Of a stretch of DNA of 55,165 bases, positions 1 to 10,500 are shown one piece after another; position 1 is the stretch's first letter; the number at the start of each line of letters is the position of its first letter. Below the pieces are notes generated by a model. The model did not search any database. It saw only the letters and a program-made list of their open reading frames with translations, and was not told the origin of the DNA. The position numbers and the translations under genes are program-made. The DNA is taken from NCBI GenBank assembly GCA_964525485.1, contig CAZGHH010000004.1, positions 1 through 55,165 of the forward strand, written 5' to 3'. The stretch comes from DAONBD01 sp964525485. GTDB taxonomy: Bacteria > Patescibacteriota > Gracilibacteria > UBA1369 > LOWO2-01-FULL-3.

Positions 1-1351
1 GTTTTTGTCCTTTGGTTTCAATTTTCTTTTCAAGGTCGTATTTTTTAGCCTCATCCAAGAAAATATTAATAAACTTCGGGCTTAAACGAGTTTTTTCTCT
101 TTGACGCAAGCGGTAAACTGATTCAAGTTTAATCGGTTTGTAGTTTTCATCTCTTTGGCTGGTGTAAATCGTTACATAATTTCTTGCAATATCTTCTTTG
201 ATTTCAATATCAGCAAGGTTTGTGAATACAAAGCCATGATTCAAGATTTCTTGTTTGTAGTGTCCGGTGTCGGGTTCGGGCATACGCATAATTCGTCCAA
301 CTGTCTGGACCGAAAATGTGAGACTTTTCCAATCTCTGAAAAGTACNNNNNNNNNNTCCCAACCCAATGCGATTGCTTGTTTAAAAATCAAAACTTCTGT
401 TTCGTGATTGTTCTTTGCAATATTTTCAAGATTTTCCTTTTCTTCTGATAAATAAATCGCCAGTTTGCCGTTTTCAGTAGTCATTCCATATTTATCTTTC
501 AAAATACGCACAACATCATTTTTAACTTGATCCTCTGCTTGCGTTTTACGATCAGGTAATTGAATAAGCAAAAGCGGGTTTATATCAATTCCAGCCTCTT
601 TGTATGCTCTGGTGATTTCCTCTCGCTTCTTTAGGGCTTCTTCAAGCACCATTGCGTCTGTTCCGTCTGCAAGCGTAGTTTTTAGGCTATCGCCCGATAA
701 AACATTTTTAAAATTCGGATTAAGAATGACTGATTTTTTGATCATTCCTTCCAGTTTTACATCTTCCAAAGGCACGGAAACAATCTCATCAGGATTGGAA
801 ATAACAGGAGTAGCGGAAACTTCTATTGTTAATCTTGGTGCGATGTCGGAAATTAAATCTTGCGAAATTTCGCTTGTTGCATGGTGGTGACTTTCATCAA
901 TAATCAAAACAATTTCTCGTCCTTCTTCTTTCGTGTTCTCAACAATCTTGCCGAGATAAAATTCTTTCTCGTTCTCTTTAACAATCGTGTTTTTGTCTTT
1001 CTTGTTTATGCTTTCCCAGTTCAAAAATAAAATTTCATTTTCGCCAATCTGTTTGTCGGTCAAATCTTCAAAGTCGGAACATTCCAAAGCCCTTGTATCC
1101 TCATAATACTTTTCCAGTTTTTCCTTGCTTTGCATGTGCAGTTTTCGGGGAGCAGTCCAAATAAACGAAAGCGGAGTTTTAATTTCTTTGTCGTCAATAA
1201 GTTGCTTCAAAAATTCCGCTGTCATTATGGTTTTTCCTGAACCAGTTGGAGCTTTGAAAATAACTTTTTTCTCGCCACTTTGAGCCAGCAATTCCTTGCT
1301 TCTGGTGAGAAGTTTTTTTATAGCCGTATTTTGATAGTCTTTTAGTTGCAT
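1..1351 (-). CDS. res: Type III restriction enzyme helicase/nuclease subunit (Res), partial, crosses an N gap
   Basis: This is the ATP-dependent helicase-nuclease subunit of a type III restriction-modification system, which would cut DNA at unmethylated sites together with Mod. From the ATG at 1349-1351 the protein opens with a Walker A motif (APTGSGKT, about residues 30-38). A DESH box follows (IIDESHHH, about residue 148), then a motif ending GW just before the gap. After the gap comes motif VI (QTVGRIMRMPEPD). The 10-base N run keeps the reading frame, but the family usually has about two more residues there, so the gap length is probably nominal. The start lies 10 bp after the mod stop, so the two form one operon. 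The C-terminal nuclease part lies beyond the window. Family assignment is confident; whether the gene is intact cannot be judged. Confidence 0.88.
   Translation of the reverse strand, partial: MQLKDYQNTAIKKLLTRSKELLAQSGEKKVIFKAPTGSGKTIMTAEFLKQLIDDKEIKTPLSFIWTAPRKLHMQSKEKLEKYYEDTRALECSDFEDLTDKQIGENEILFLNWESINKKDKNTIVKENEKEFYLGKIVENTKEEGREIVLIIDESHHHATSEISQDLISDIAPRLTIEVSATPVISNPDEIVSVPLEDVKLEGMIKKSVILNPNFKNVLSGDSLKTTLADGTDAMVLEEALKKREEITRAYKEAGIDINPLLLIQLPDRKTQAEDQVKNDVVRILKDKYGMTTENGKLAIYLSEEKENLENIAKNNHETEVLIFKQAIALGWXXXXVLFRDWKSLTFSVQTVGRIMRMPEPDTGHYKQEILNHGFVFTNLADIEIKEDIARNYVTIYTSQRDENYKPIKLESVYRLRQREKTRLSPKFINIFLDEAKKYDLEKKIETKGQK
347..356. other. Assembly gap (10 N)
   Basis: Ten undetermined bases interrupt the res gene between its GW motif and the VLFRDW motif. 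Translation is in frame on both sides. A round 10-N run usually marks a scaffolding join rather than a measured distance. Confidence 0.99.
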
Positions 1352-1361
1352 AGTTTTACCA

Positions 1362-2993
1362 TTATTTAAATATTCTGCGATAAACACGGAGTATCGCTTC
1401 CGGTATTGGTGATAATTTTACTTTTTTCTTCATATCTTCAAACTCCTCGTCAAAGGTATCATCGCCAAGCGAGAAAATATAAAGACTGAATTTGCCGTCA
1501 ATTTTGGCAATTTCTTTTTTAAAATCATCTATCGCTTGATGATCAAAAACAATACCTGTATATCGCTTTTTGTTTCTGAAAATCTTGTATTGCTTTGTCG
1601 TTTTTACTTCTTCAAAAGTATCTTCTTTTATACAAAGCATTTCTGTTGCTTTTTCGGTTAGAGCGATTTTGTTTTTGTCTGTTGGTTCAGCGGGAACAAA
1701 AGAGGTTTTAAAATATTTCAGATTGGCAACAATTCCATTCGTTTCACCATATCCAACAATAACTTTTTTTATTCTTGGATAACACACATCCTCTGCAATT
1801 CCATTTTCGTTGTTAGTGCATAATATAAACTTTCTTTTACCCCCATCTTCATTGTTGAGCTTTAACAATGCATGACCTGCGGTCCCAGATCCTGCATAAA
1901 AATCTAAAACAGTAATATTTTTATTATGTTGTTCGTTAACAATTAAATTAAGTAATTGCAGTATTAATTTTGATGGTTTTGGAAATGGAAAAGTTTTTTC
2001 ATTTCCAAATATTTCAGTTAATTCTTTTGTTCCATCTTGAGTGAAACAATTATCTATTATTGATAATGGTTTGCCTTTGCGAAATTCTCCATTTTCATCT
2101 TTAATATATTGTTTTGCTCGTATGCTGTATTTACCATTTTTAAAAGTAAATTCAATTTCATTGTTTTTAATTGCTTTTTCCATTCTTTCTTTGGACCATA
2201 CCCATTGTTTGTTTGGCCATATTTCATGCCCTTTATATAAAACTGGATATACTAAGTTTGGTCGATCACCTAAGCTTTTAGTGGCTAATGGCTGTGTTCG
2301 ATAGCCACCTCGTATTTCAAATTTTTCGTCTTTCTTGCTATGTTTTTTTAATTCAGATTCGCTAATTAAAGCTGTTTGCAGATTTTTAATCGGTCTTTTT
2401 GAATAGCACAAAACGTATTCATGTACTGAAATGAATCCGACAGTCTTTGCACCAGCTCCATATTTATTTTTCCAAATTATTTGTTCTACAAAACATTCTT
2501 CCCCGAAAATTTCATCGCATATCATTCTTAATTTTGCAATTTCAATATCGTCAATACTTATAAAAATTAATCCATTGTTAGAAAGTAATGATTTTGATAT
2601 TACCAATCTTTTATATATATGGGACAACCATTTACTATGTCTAAATGCATCATTGCTATCAACTATTTTATCATTATATTTAAAATCGCTTCCTCCAGTA
2701 TTGTACGGCGGATCAATGTAAATCACATCAATTTTTCCTTTGTGCGTGTAATTTAAAACAGAAAGAGCGTGATAATTGTCGCCCTCAATCAATAAATTTA
2801 CTGGTTTGTCTTGGTCGGTAATTATCTCTTTGTTTTTTACTTCTTCCAAAACCGGCAATTCAGTTTTGCATTGCTCCACAACATTTTCCGGCTTGTCTTC
2901 CCAAACAAGTCCATATTTTTTGCGCTTGCGGAGTTGCTCAATCTCTTTGATTAAGTCATTTCTATCCCAGTTTGTATAATCTTTTTTTGCCAT
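1362..2993 (-). CDS. mod: Type III DNA-methyltransferase subunit (Mod), adenine-N6 type
   Basis: The protein (543 aa) modifies the recognition sequence and specifies the target of the type III system. It has the beta-class order. The catalytic motif IV DPPYNTGG lies at about residues 94-101, and the S-adenosylmethionine motif FYAGSGTAGHA follows at about 365-375. The segment between them (about 165-340) would hold the target-recognition domain. DPPY fits amino-methylation of adenine N6. The ATG at 2991-2993 gives the family N-terminus with an NxLIEGDNYHAL motif at about 66-77. No SD is visible upstream. Res follows 10 bp after the stop. The specific recognition sequence cannot be read from the protein. 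Confidence 0.93.
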   Translation of the reverse strand: MAKKDYTNWDRNDLIKEIEQLRKRKKYGLVWEDKPENVVEQCKTELPVLEEVKNKEIITDQDKPVNLLIEGDNYHALSVLNYTHKGKIDVIYIDPPYNTGGSDFKYNDKIVDSNDAFRHSKWLSHIYKRLVISKSLLSNNGLIFISIDDIEIAKLRMICDEIFGEECFVEQIIWKNKYGAGAKTVGFISVHEYVLCYSKRPIKNLQTALISESELKKHSKKDEKFEIRGGYRTQPLATKSLGDRPNLVYPVLYKGHEIWPNKQWVWSKERMEKAIKNNEIEFTFKNGKYSIRAKQYIKDENGEFRKGKPLSIIDNCFTQDGTKELTEIFGNEKTFPFPKPSKLILQLLNLIVNEQHNKNITVLDFYAGSGTAGHALLKLNNEDGGKRKFILCTNNENGIAEDVCYPRIKKVIVGYGETNGIVANLKYFKTSFVPAEPTDKNKIALTEKATEMLCIKEDTFEEVKTTKQYKIFRNKKRYTGIVFDHQAIDDFKKEIAKIDGKFSLYIFSLGDDTFDEEFEDMKKKVKLSPIPEAILRVYRRIFK

Positions 2994-3000
2994 AGTTTTC

Positions 3001-3294
3001 TATCCAAGTTAAGTATTTGTATTGTATTCGTTTTCCCCTAATAAATAAATCGTTTTCGGAGCGGAGCGGAGAAAACACCTTATATTCCCCTCTATAATAA
3101 ATAAAAAACAAATTTATTCCCCTTTTTAAAAAGCCTGTCAAAATTCTTTAATAAAAGAAAAATATTTTTTGAATTGCGTATAACTACTATTTTTCTGAAC
3201 TTTTTAAGAAAAAGTTAAGAAAAAATTTGGGGAAAGTTAAGAAATATTTAAGAGCTGTGAGGTATTGTAGATCATATTTTTTAAAAAATAAAAT
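3001..3294. other. Divergent intergenic region between mod and the recombinase gene
   Basis: This very AT-rich 294-bp spacer should hold promoters for both the minus-strand mod-res operon and the plus-strand recombinase. A TACAAT hexamer lies on the minus strand about 35 bases before mod, but I find no convincing -35. A short GGAGC repeat occurs at about 3057-3071. A self-complementary T6A6 stretch sits just before the recombinase start. I see no RNA gene or ORF. Confidence 0.5.
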
Positions 3295-4188
3295 ATGAAT
3301 GATTTGTATGGTGAAGAGGGGAGGGCTTTGACTATTGTTTCGGGTAGTGAGGGGAAATATTTAAAACAGGTTGAGCGGGAGCTCAAGCTTCGCAATTACA
3401 GTCCGAAGTCAATTTCCGCTTATCTGGTGAATTTGAGGGCGTATTTCGAATATCTTCACCTTGAGAGAAGAAGGCCGGACTTGGACGCAATAAAAGATTT
3501 TCTGATTCAAATGCACGAGAAGAAATACGCTCCTCAGAGCGTAAACTTGGCGTTGAATTCGATTAAATTTTTTTATCGGAATATTTTGGGAAATCCGTTC
3601 AAGATAGATATAAAGTGCGCAAAAAAATCTTTGAAATTGCCGGTGGTTTTGAGTAGGGCGAAGATTTTGGAGATGATCGAAGTGACAAAAAATGTGAAGC
3701 ACAAACTCCTATTGTCCATCGCTTATGGAGCCGGACTTCGTGTGAGCGAAGTTGTGAAACTCAAGGTTGAAGATGTGGATTTCGCTTCAGGGATTATGCG
3801 AATATCTGAATCGAAGGGAAGAAAGAGCCGACTGACTGTTTTGCCGGAAAGAATCAGAGGGGATCTTTTGATATATTTGAAAGATAGAAATGATGGGGGA
3901 ATTGCCGGTGAATTTGTTTTCCCGAGCAATTGGGGGGGAAGGTTGTCGACCAGATCTTGTCAGAAGATTTTTGAAAGTTCGCTTAAGAAAATTCCGGGAG
4001 GTGAGCTTTTGTTAAAAAAAGGTGCGAGTTTTCATTCACTCAGGCATAGTTTTGCGACGCATTTACTCGAGAATGGGACTGACATCAGGGTTGTGCAAAA
4101 ACTTCTCGGGCACGCGAGCATCAAGACGACCGAAATTTATACGCATGTTTCGGAAGATGTGATCGGAAGGGTAAAAAGTCCGTTTTAA
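3295..4188 (+). CDS. Tyrosine recombinase, XerC/XerD family
   Basis: This 297-aa site-specific recombinase has the size expected for a chromosome-dimer-resolving Xer protein. The N-terminal SAM-like DNA-binding domain covers about residues 20-105. The catalytic set is complete: R149 (GAGLRVSE), K174, H247 and R250 (HSLRHSFATHLL), H273 (LLGHASI) and the nucleophile Y282 (IYTHV). CPR genomes often carry one Xer enzyme that may do the work of both XerC and XerD, so I give no symbol. An integrase of a mobile element is possible given the neighbouring restriction system, but the length and the lack of an extra arm-binding domain favour a housekeeping Xer. Its stop codon overlaps the convergent stop of the next gene. 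Confidence 0.93.
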   Translation: MNDLYGEEGRALTIVSGSEGKYLKQVERELKLRNYSPKSISAYLVNLRAYFEYLHLERRRPDLDAIKDFLIQMHEKKYAPQSVNLALNSIKFFYRNILGNPFKIDIKCAKKSLKLPVVLSRAKILEMIEVTKNVKHKLLLSIAYGAGLRVSEVVKLKVEDVDFASGIMRISESKGRKSRLTVLPERIRGDLLIYLKDRNDGGIAGEFVFPSNWGGRLSTRSCQKIFESSLKKIPGGELLLKKGASFHSLRHSFATHLLENGTDIRVVQKLLGHASIKTTEIYTHVSEDVIGRVKSPF

Positions 4189-4526
4189 CGATTGACTCTT
4201 GCGGCCCAGTTGAAAGGGAAAAAGTATTTGTGCCAAAGACTATCTGAGGAGTTGTATTCGTTGTCGAATGAAAAATAATCGATAAGAGTTTCTCTTACTC
4301 TGGTCAGTTCTTTTAGGCGTTTTTTGTTTTTTGGATCGTTGATTGTTAATTCTAAAAGTTCGAGAGAGCGGAGGAACGCTTTGTCACTGAATTCTTTGTT
4401 TTTTTCACGCCAAGACATGGTGCGTTCGATTTCGCTTCCGACATTTGCCAGCTGTTCAATGAGCGAAAGTTCGAACCATCGTCCGTTTGCCAGATTTTGG
4501 TGTTGATATGTTTTGTTTTGAGTCAT
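4185..4526 (-). CDS. Conserved-looking hypothetical protein, third gene of the priA operon
   Basis: I do not recognise a named function for this 113-aa protein. It is probably soluble, predicted largely alpha-helical and charged, with no signal peptide or membrane segment. Its N-terminal half contains GRWFELSLIEQLANVGSEIE and a WREKN segment. The start codon overlaps the stop of the DUF5674 gene as ATGA (4523-4526), which implies translational coupling and a shared role. Its own stop shares bases with the convergent recombinase stop. The two-gene arrangement of small coupled proteins resembles a toxin-antitoxin pair, but no toxin motif is visible and I do not claim one. Confidence 0.75.
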   Translation of the reverse strand: MTQNKTYQHQNLANGRWFELSLIEQLANVGSEIERTMSWREKNKEFSDKAFLRSLELLELTINDPKNKKRLKELTRVRETLIDYFSFDNEYNSSDSLWHKYFFPFNWAARVNR

Positions 4527-4864
4527 CTTTTCACGAGTTCGTTAACTATTTTTATGATTTGTTCCTGAATTTTTGGATCATCTACACTACGAGTGCGATT
4601 GTTTTGAGATGGGCGTAGATTTATCATTGAATCAAATTCAATCCAATTTTCATCTTGAATTTCCGGATATAGATTTATTCCCCAAAGATCTTTTTGCTGA
4701 GATCCGTTTTCAAGGAGAAAAGCTTCTTCATCTGCGTGCAGATCCGCGTCGACTACCATTATTTTTTTTTCTATATCAACCACGGCTTTTACCAAATTTC
4801 CAAACATTTTTTTGGACATTTCGGCTAATTCCGGAATTGTGATTTTTTGAGTGACTAGTTGCAT
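4523..4864 (-). CDS. DUF5674-like protein
   Basis: The sequence resembles the DUF5674 family of small uncharacterised proteins common in candidate-phyla genomes. Recognisable blocks are DADLHADEEAFLLENGS, DLWGINLYPE and a final block with WIEFDSMINLRPSQNNR. I chose the ATG at 4862-4864, giving 113 aa, because the longer reading (from 4900) would run 23 bases into priA and adds residues without family character. The gene starts 13 bases after priA ends and its stop overlaps the next start (ATGA). The conserved acidic and Arg residues suggest binding to a partner or nucleic acid, but no activity is known to me. Confidence 0.8.
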   Translation of the reverse strand: MQLVTQKITIPELAEMSKKMFGNLVKAVVDIEKKIMVVDADLHADEEAFLLENGSQQKDLWGINLYPEIQDENWIEFDSMINLRPSQNNRTRSVDDPKIQEQIIKIVNELVKR

Positions 4865-4877
4865 GTGTGAAGTATAG

Positions 4878-7172
4878 TTAATTCGTACTGATCGGGTCAA
4901 TGTCGATTTTTACGTCGTCTAAAACTTTTGGATCTAAATTTTGTGCGAAATTTTTGAGAAGGGATTGAATAGCTTCGGTGGTTTTGGATTTGATTAGGAT
5001 GCGATAGCGGTATTTGCCGTGGAGCTTCATGATGAATGCGGGGTAGCATGTGAGTTCGGTAATCTGAGATTTTAAATCAGCCACTTGTTGATTTAAATCC
5101 GTTCGTGGGTTTGAAGGAATTTGTTGATCTGAAACGATTTGTTGATCCGAAATCGTGGGATTGTTCAAAAAATTTTTGAGCTTTAGCTCAAGTTCTTCTG
5201 CTTTGAGTTTTGCTTTGTTGAAGTTTGTGTTTTCAATACTCAATACGGCGAGGTTGCTGAATGGGGGATAGTTGAGGATGCCACGTTGGCTTTTTTCGGA
5301 TTGATAAAAAGCGTTGTAGTCGTGGGTGGTCGCGGCTTGTAATGCAAAGTGGTCGGGTGAATAAGTTTGAATTATTACTTGGCCTTTTTCGTGACTACGT
5401 CCGGCGCGTCCGGCGACTTGTGTGAGGAGTTGAAAGTTTCGTTCCGACGTGCGGAAATCCGGCATATTGAGTCCAATATCGGCGAGTACGACTCCGACCA
5501 AACCTACGTTCGGGATATGGAGACCTTTGGCAATCATCTGTGTGCCGATTAAAATGTCCGCTTCATGTTTTTTGAATGAACTATAAATTTGTTCAAAGCT
5601 GTCTTTGTGCGAAGTGGTATCCTTGTCTGCTCGCAGTATTCTGGCGTTTTTGAACAATTTTTTTGTTTCTTCTTCGATACGTTCTGTGCCGATGCCGAGG
5701 AAACGAATATTGGGCCCAAAGCAGACCGGGCAGTTGATCGGGATTTTTCCGATTTTCCCACAGTGGTGGCAGATGACGACCGGATGTCCCATAGTGCGTG
5801 CGTGGTATGTCATCGGGATGTCGCATTCGGAGCAAGTTAGCTTGTATCCGCAGTCGCGACAAACGATCGAGCTTGCCGATCCGCGTCGATTGAGGAATAG
5901 GATCACTTGTTTGTTTTGTGCGAGTGTTCTCTCAATAGCGTCGTTGAGGTCATCGGAAAAAATCGATTTGTTGCCTTTCTTAAATTCTTCGCGCATGTCG
6001 ATGATCGAGATGTCCGGTAGCTGGGAAGCTCCGATGCGTTCGCGCAGTGTGAGGGTCGAGTCGCGGTATTTGTACGCGGTTTCGATGCTTGGCGTTGCGG
6101 AGCCGAGGATTATAGGAAGAATGCGCGGACCCATTGTGTGTTCTGTGTTTTCTTGTGATCGGCGTTTTTCTTCGAGCTCTTGGATTTTTTCCGCGATCGT
6201 GTGGGCGTGATATCTGGGGGATTGATCTTGTTTATATGAGAGTTCGTGCTCTTCGTCGATGATGATGATTCCGAGGTTTGTGAAAGGGGAGAAGATCGCC
6301 GATCTTGAGCCTATTACCAATGGTTTTTTATTGGATTTAATATCTTTCCACATTTTGAATTTTTCGCCTTCGGAGAGACGACTGTGAATAACTGCCGCTT
6401 TGAATTGTAGGCGAGATTCGAAGTATTCGACTGTTTGGGGTGTGAGCGAAATTTCGGGGACGAGGATGAGAACTTGTTTTTCTTTTTCGAGAAAGTATCG
6501 CGCGAGGTGTGCGTATATTTCGGTTTTGCCGGAGCCTGTTATCCCATGAATTAAAAATTTGTTCAACCGTGACGTTTCCGAGATGTTTTTAGTGGCACTT
6601 TCTATATCTTTTTCTTGGCTATTTATATCTGTTTTTGTGCTATTTTTTTGTTCAACTTGGTTCGTGACTCTATTTCTCGAATTTACGGCTTCATTTTCCG
6701 AATTTTCCGTCAAGTTTGCGGTTGAATTTTCGATCTCTGCAATGATTTTGTCGAAGACTTTTTGTTGGTCGACTGATAGAGTTTTAAATTCTTTTTTCGC
6801 TGGGATTTTCTCTCCTTTTGCGGTAAGTCGTTTGTTGAGACGCATTTCTTTTCCCTTGAAAATTTTTGCCGGGATGAAGAGTTTCAAGACTTTGAAAAGC
6901 GGTGTGAAATAATATTCGGAAACAAATTTGATAAGTTCTATCTGAGTTGATGTGAGCAGAGGTTCTTCACCGATAATCCCGGAAATTTCAACTGTTTTGA
7001 AAGGTGGTTCTTTGTCATTAATTTCCCAAATCAAACCTGTTTTCTTGGCTTTTCTTAAAGAGATTTCCACGAGCATTCCTGTGCGTAAATTTGGCAACAG
7101 AGAGTCCGGAATTTTGTAAGTCAAAAAATCTCCCTCACCGATTTTTTGTTGAAATGCGACTACTGCGTACAT
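4878..7172 (-). CDS. priA: Primosomal replication-restart helicase PriA
   Basis: PriA is a 3'-5' superfamily-2 helicase that recognises stalled forks and reloads the replisome. The N-terminal DNA-binding domain covers about residues 1-105. Walker A GITGSGKT is at 210-217 and the DEEH box at 306-309. The zinc-binding region has four CxxC pairs (C438/441, C447/450, C468/471, C481/484). The C-terminal helicase motif QVAGRAGR is present. Length (764 aa) is normal, but two low-complexity insertions stand out. One is a roughly 55-residue Asn/Glu/Ser-rich linker (about 150-205). The other is a Gln/Ser-rich segment with a repeated SDQQI near the C-terminus. It leads an operon with DUF5674 and a hypothetical gene. 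Confidence 0.96.
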   Translation of the reverse strand: MYAVVAFQQKIGEGDFLTYKIPDSLLPNLRTGMLVEISLRKAKKTGLIWEINDKEPPFKTVEISGIIGEEPLLTSTQIELIKFVSEYYFTPLFKVLKLFIPAKIFKGKEMRLNKRLTAKGEKIPAKKEFKTLSVDQQKVFDKIIAEIENSTANLTENSENEAVNSRNRVTNQVEQKNSTKTDINSQEKDIESATKNISETSRLNKFLIHGITGSGKTEIYAHLARYFLEKEKQVLILVPEISLTPQTVEYFESRLQFKAAVIHSRLSEGEKFKMWKDIKSNKKPLVIGSRSAIFSPFTNLGIIIIDEEHELSYKQDQSPRYHAHTIAEKIQELEEKRRSQENTEHTMGPRILPIILGSATPSIETAYKYRDSTLTLRERIGASQLPDISIIDMREEFKKGNKSIFSDDLNDAIERTLAQNKQVILFLNRRGSASSIVCRDCGYKLTCSECDIPMTYHARTMGHPVVICHHCGKIGKIPINCPVCFGPNIRFLGIGTERIEEETKKLFKNARILRADKDTTSHKDSFEQIYSSFKKHEADILIGTQMIAKGLHIPNVGLVGVVLADIGLNMPDFRTSERNFQLLTQVAGRAGRSHEKGQVIIQTYSPDHFALQAATTHDYNAFYQSEKSQRGILNYPPFSNLAVLSIENTNFNKAKLKAEELELKLKNFLNNPTISDQQIVSDQQIPSNPRTDLNQQVADLKSQITELTCYPAFIMKLHGKYRYRILIKSKTTEAIQSLLKNFAQNLDPKVLDDVKIDIDPISTN

Positions 7173-7250
7173 ATAAGTTCGTGCGTAAAATTAGAAAAGC
7201 ATGGACTTACTCTATCACAATTGGCTTAAGAATTTAAGTTTACTACGACT

Positions 7251-7502
7251 TTACTTTTTTTCTATGATTTCTATTCCAGCCGCTCTCATCAATTCTGCGA
7301 TTTCTTGCAGAGTCTTGCCTGTGGAAAAAGCATCGTCAGCGATGGTGTGAGCGACGACTTCTGCAGTTTCATCTACAGCGACTCTGATGAGTAGGCGAGA
7401 GTTATCTGTTTCACCTACATCTGATTTGTCTGTCAGTCTGTAGATTCCGCCATCGGCCGTTATGCTCATTACGTCAATTTCATGACCTGGTGCTTCATTC
7501 AT
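7251..7502 (-). CDS. Small hypothetical protein downstream of the RND transporter
   Basis: I do not recognise this 83-aa protein. It appears soluble and acidic, without a membrane segment, and ends in a predicted helix (LQEIAELMRAAGIEIIEKK). The ATG at 7500-7502 lies four bases after the stop of the RND transporter gene, so it is probably the last gene of that operon. No SD is visible. A role beside the transporter is only suggested by position. Confidence 0.6.
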   Translation of the reverse strand: MNEAPGHEIDVMSITADGGIYRLTDKSDVGETDNSRLLIRVAVDETAEVVAHTIADDAFSTGKTLQEIAELMRAAGIEIIEKK

Positions 7503-7506
7503 GTTT

Positions 7507-10500
7507 TTAATTGTTATGAGTTATATCTTTTTTTTCCAATACGTAATACAACATTGGAGTCATTACTAATGTGAATATTGTCGATACCGAAAGACCTACC
7601 GCTAATGTGACGCCTATCCCTCTCCAGAATTCATCCGCCATAGCTACGGGGATTGCCCCGATGACTGTTGTGATAGTGGTTAAGAGTATTGGTCTCACTC
7701 TTGATTGTGAAGCATTTATTATTGCTTCTTTTAATTCCATTTTTGATTCTGTGCGATTCGAATTAATTCTGTCGATCATTATTATCGCATTATTAACTAC
7801 GATTCCGGCTAACGCCACTATGCCTATAAATGCCGAAAACGATAAATTCAATCCGAATATCATTAACCCCGGCAAAACTCCTATCAAGCTCAATGGCACG
7901 GTTACCAACACTATAATTGTTTGTCGTATTGAATTAAATTCAATGATTAAATTCATCATAATGAGTATAACCGCTATCACCATAGCCAACCCCAGTTCGC
8001 TAAAAGATCCTGTAATACTTTCGAAATCTCCTCCGTAGTTTATTTGATAACCTTTTGGTAATTGATATTCTTTTAATTTTTCTTGTATTTTTGTCGTTAC
8101 TTCCACAGAGGTGACGTCGTTTGTGATGTCGGAATAAACTTGTGCGAAGCGGGTTTGCTCTCTATGTTCTATCGATGAAAGGCTTTCGACGAACTCATAT
8201 TTCCCCAAATCTTTTAGTGTGACCATGTATCCTTTTGGACTTGGTATTTGAAAATTTTCGATGTCGGTAAGAGTTGGTTTTTCTATATCGTATTTTAATT
8301 TTATATCTGTATCTTTGCCGTTCAATGTGATTTCTGTGGCTGTTTCTCCCTGAACTATTGCGCGGATCGTACTTGCAACTGACGCCTCGATGAGCCCGTG
8401 GAATGTTAATTTACTTTTGTCCAATTTAAATACGAATTCGTTCAAACCTTGTTCGAGATTGTTTCTGACGTTCCTTGTTCCTTCCACGTTTTTTATTATT
8501 TCTTCTACGTCGTTTGCGATGACTTTTAATGTTGGGATATCCGATCCTTCAATGTTTATTACTACCGGCGCGTCGCTTGGCGGACCTTGTTGCAAGTCTT
8601 CCACCGTGACTTTTCCCTCAGTTATAGATTCTTTGATTTTTTTGCGAAATTCATCTGATATTTCATAGCTTGTTCGTTTACGATTTTCTTTTTCTACGAG
8701 GTTCACCGTTAGGTTTGCTATGTTTGAATTTGTGCTACTCATACCACTACTTGCTCCGGATAATCCGGCTGATTGATTTGAGCCTATAATTGAAACGAAA
8801 TTTTTCAATTCCGGAATTTCTTTTGCGAGGTCTTCAACTTTTTTTGTGAGACGTGTTGTTTCTTCGATTGCCGTGCCTTTTGGTGTTTCAATGCTGACTA
8901 TGAAGTAATCTATGTCTACACGTGGAAACATTTCTGTCTTGAGAAATCCTGTCGCTGGAAGAGAGATTGCTCCAATTAATAAAATGCTTACGAAAGCAAT
9001 AAACAATCTTCTGTTTGATTTCGATTCTATTAATTTAACAACTCGATTTTCTTGGCGCTTTTTGATGTAATTTATTATTGGATCCAAAATGCTTTTGAAG
9101 TTTTTATTTCTAAATTTTTCTTCGTTTATATATCGTGTCGCAAGAGCCGGGATCAGTGTAATCGCTACGAAAAGCGATGCGATGAGCGTGACGGTTAATG
9201 TTATTGGAAGTGTTTTTATAAATTCTCCAATTATTCCGCTTACGATTAACATTGGCAGGAATGCGAATATCGTTGTTGAACTCGATGAGACGATAGCCCA
9301 TTTGAATGTTTCGATTGCGAGCATCGCGGAGTCTTTGCTGGAATACCCCCTGGACATGTTCGTGTGAAACGCTTCCATCATTACGATCGAATTATCTACC
9401 AACATTCCTATTGATATTACCAGTGCGAACATTGTCAGGCTGTTTAATGTTTCGCCAAGCATTAAAAGTATCGGGAATGCGATAAGTATTGAAATTGGGA
9501 TTGATAAACTTGAAAGAATTCCTTCTTTTAAGCCTAGAGCCAGGAACATTAAAACTATAATCAAAATGAATGTCTGAACTCCACTGCCGAGCAGATTATT
9601 CAAATCGTCTCGTGTGTATTTTGCGTTGTCGCTGGCTATTACCACTTCGACGTCTTCGGGGATTACTCCGTTTTGTTTCAGTTCTTCTATTTTTGCGTTT
9701 GATTCATCTGTCACTTCCAGGATATTTCCACCTGTTTTCTTATATATTGCCAATGATATCGCGTTCTTTGTATCGTTTTTGTCTCCGATTCTAGATAGGG
9801 TGGACGGTTTTTCATTTTTGAATTCCACATCCGCAATGTCTCCTAAAAGAATACCGTTTTTTATGATTATTTTTTGAATGTCTTCTGTGTTTTGAATTCG
9901 TCCTTCAAAACGTATGGAGTAGTTGATTTCATCTATTTCGATTGTTCCGGCCGGAATTGTGAGATTGTTGTATTTGATCGCGGACGAAATGTCGGTAATT
10001 GATAGGTTTGCGGATTCCAATTTCTTGTGATCCAATGTCACGATAATGTTGTTTTCTATTTCTCCGTTTATATTGATTTTTAATACTCCTGGGACGCTTT
10101 GAATTTCATCTTTTACGTCTCTTGCAATTTCATTTAATTCTACCGTGGAAATATCTGAAACAAGTGAAAACGTTATGATAGGGAAGTCGGTCAGAGCTAT
10201 TTCAATTACTTCCGGGCCTATAGTGTTGTCCGGAAGACTCGATGAGATTTTGTCGCTCGCTTCTTGTAATTTGTTTAATCCATCACTTAATTCTACAGAT
10301 GTATTGAATTGGACCGTTACTACCGAAACTCCGAATCCGGATGTCGAATTCAATTCCTCTATATCTGTGAGGTTTGCCACCTCTTTTTCTATTGGTTTTG
10401 TTAATAATTCTTCTGTGTCCGAAGGAGTTGCTCCCGGTAAAACTGTGTAAATAACTCCAATCGGGACTTTTACTTCGGGCATCGATTCTTTTGGAATCGT

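Noticed and set aside
5605..6210. 201-aa plus-strand open frame
   Set aside because: It is antisense to the PriA zinc and helicase motifs and has no family character.
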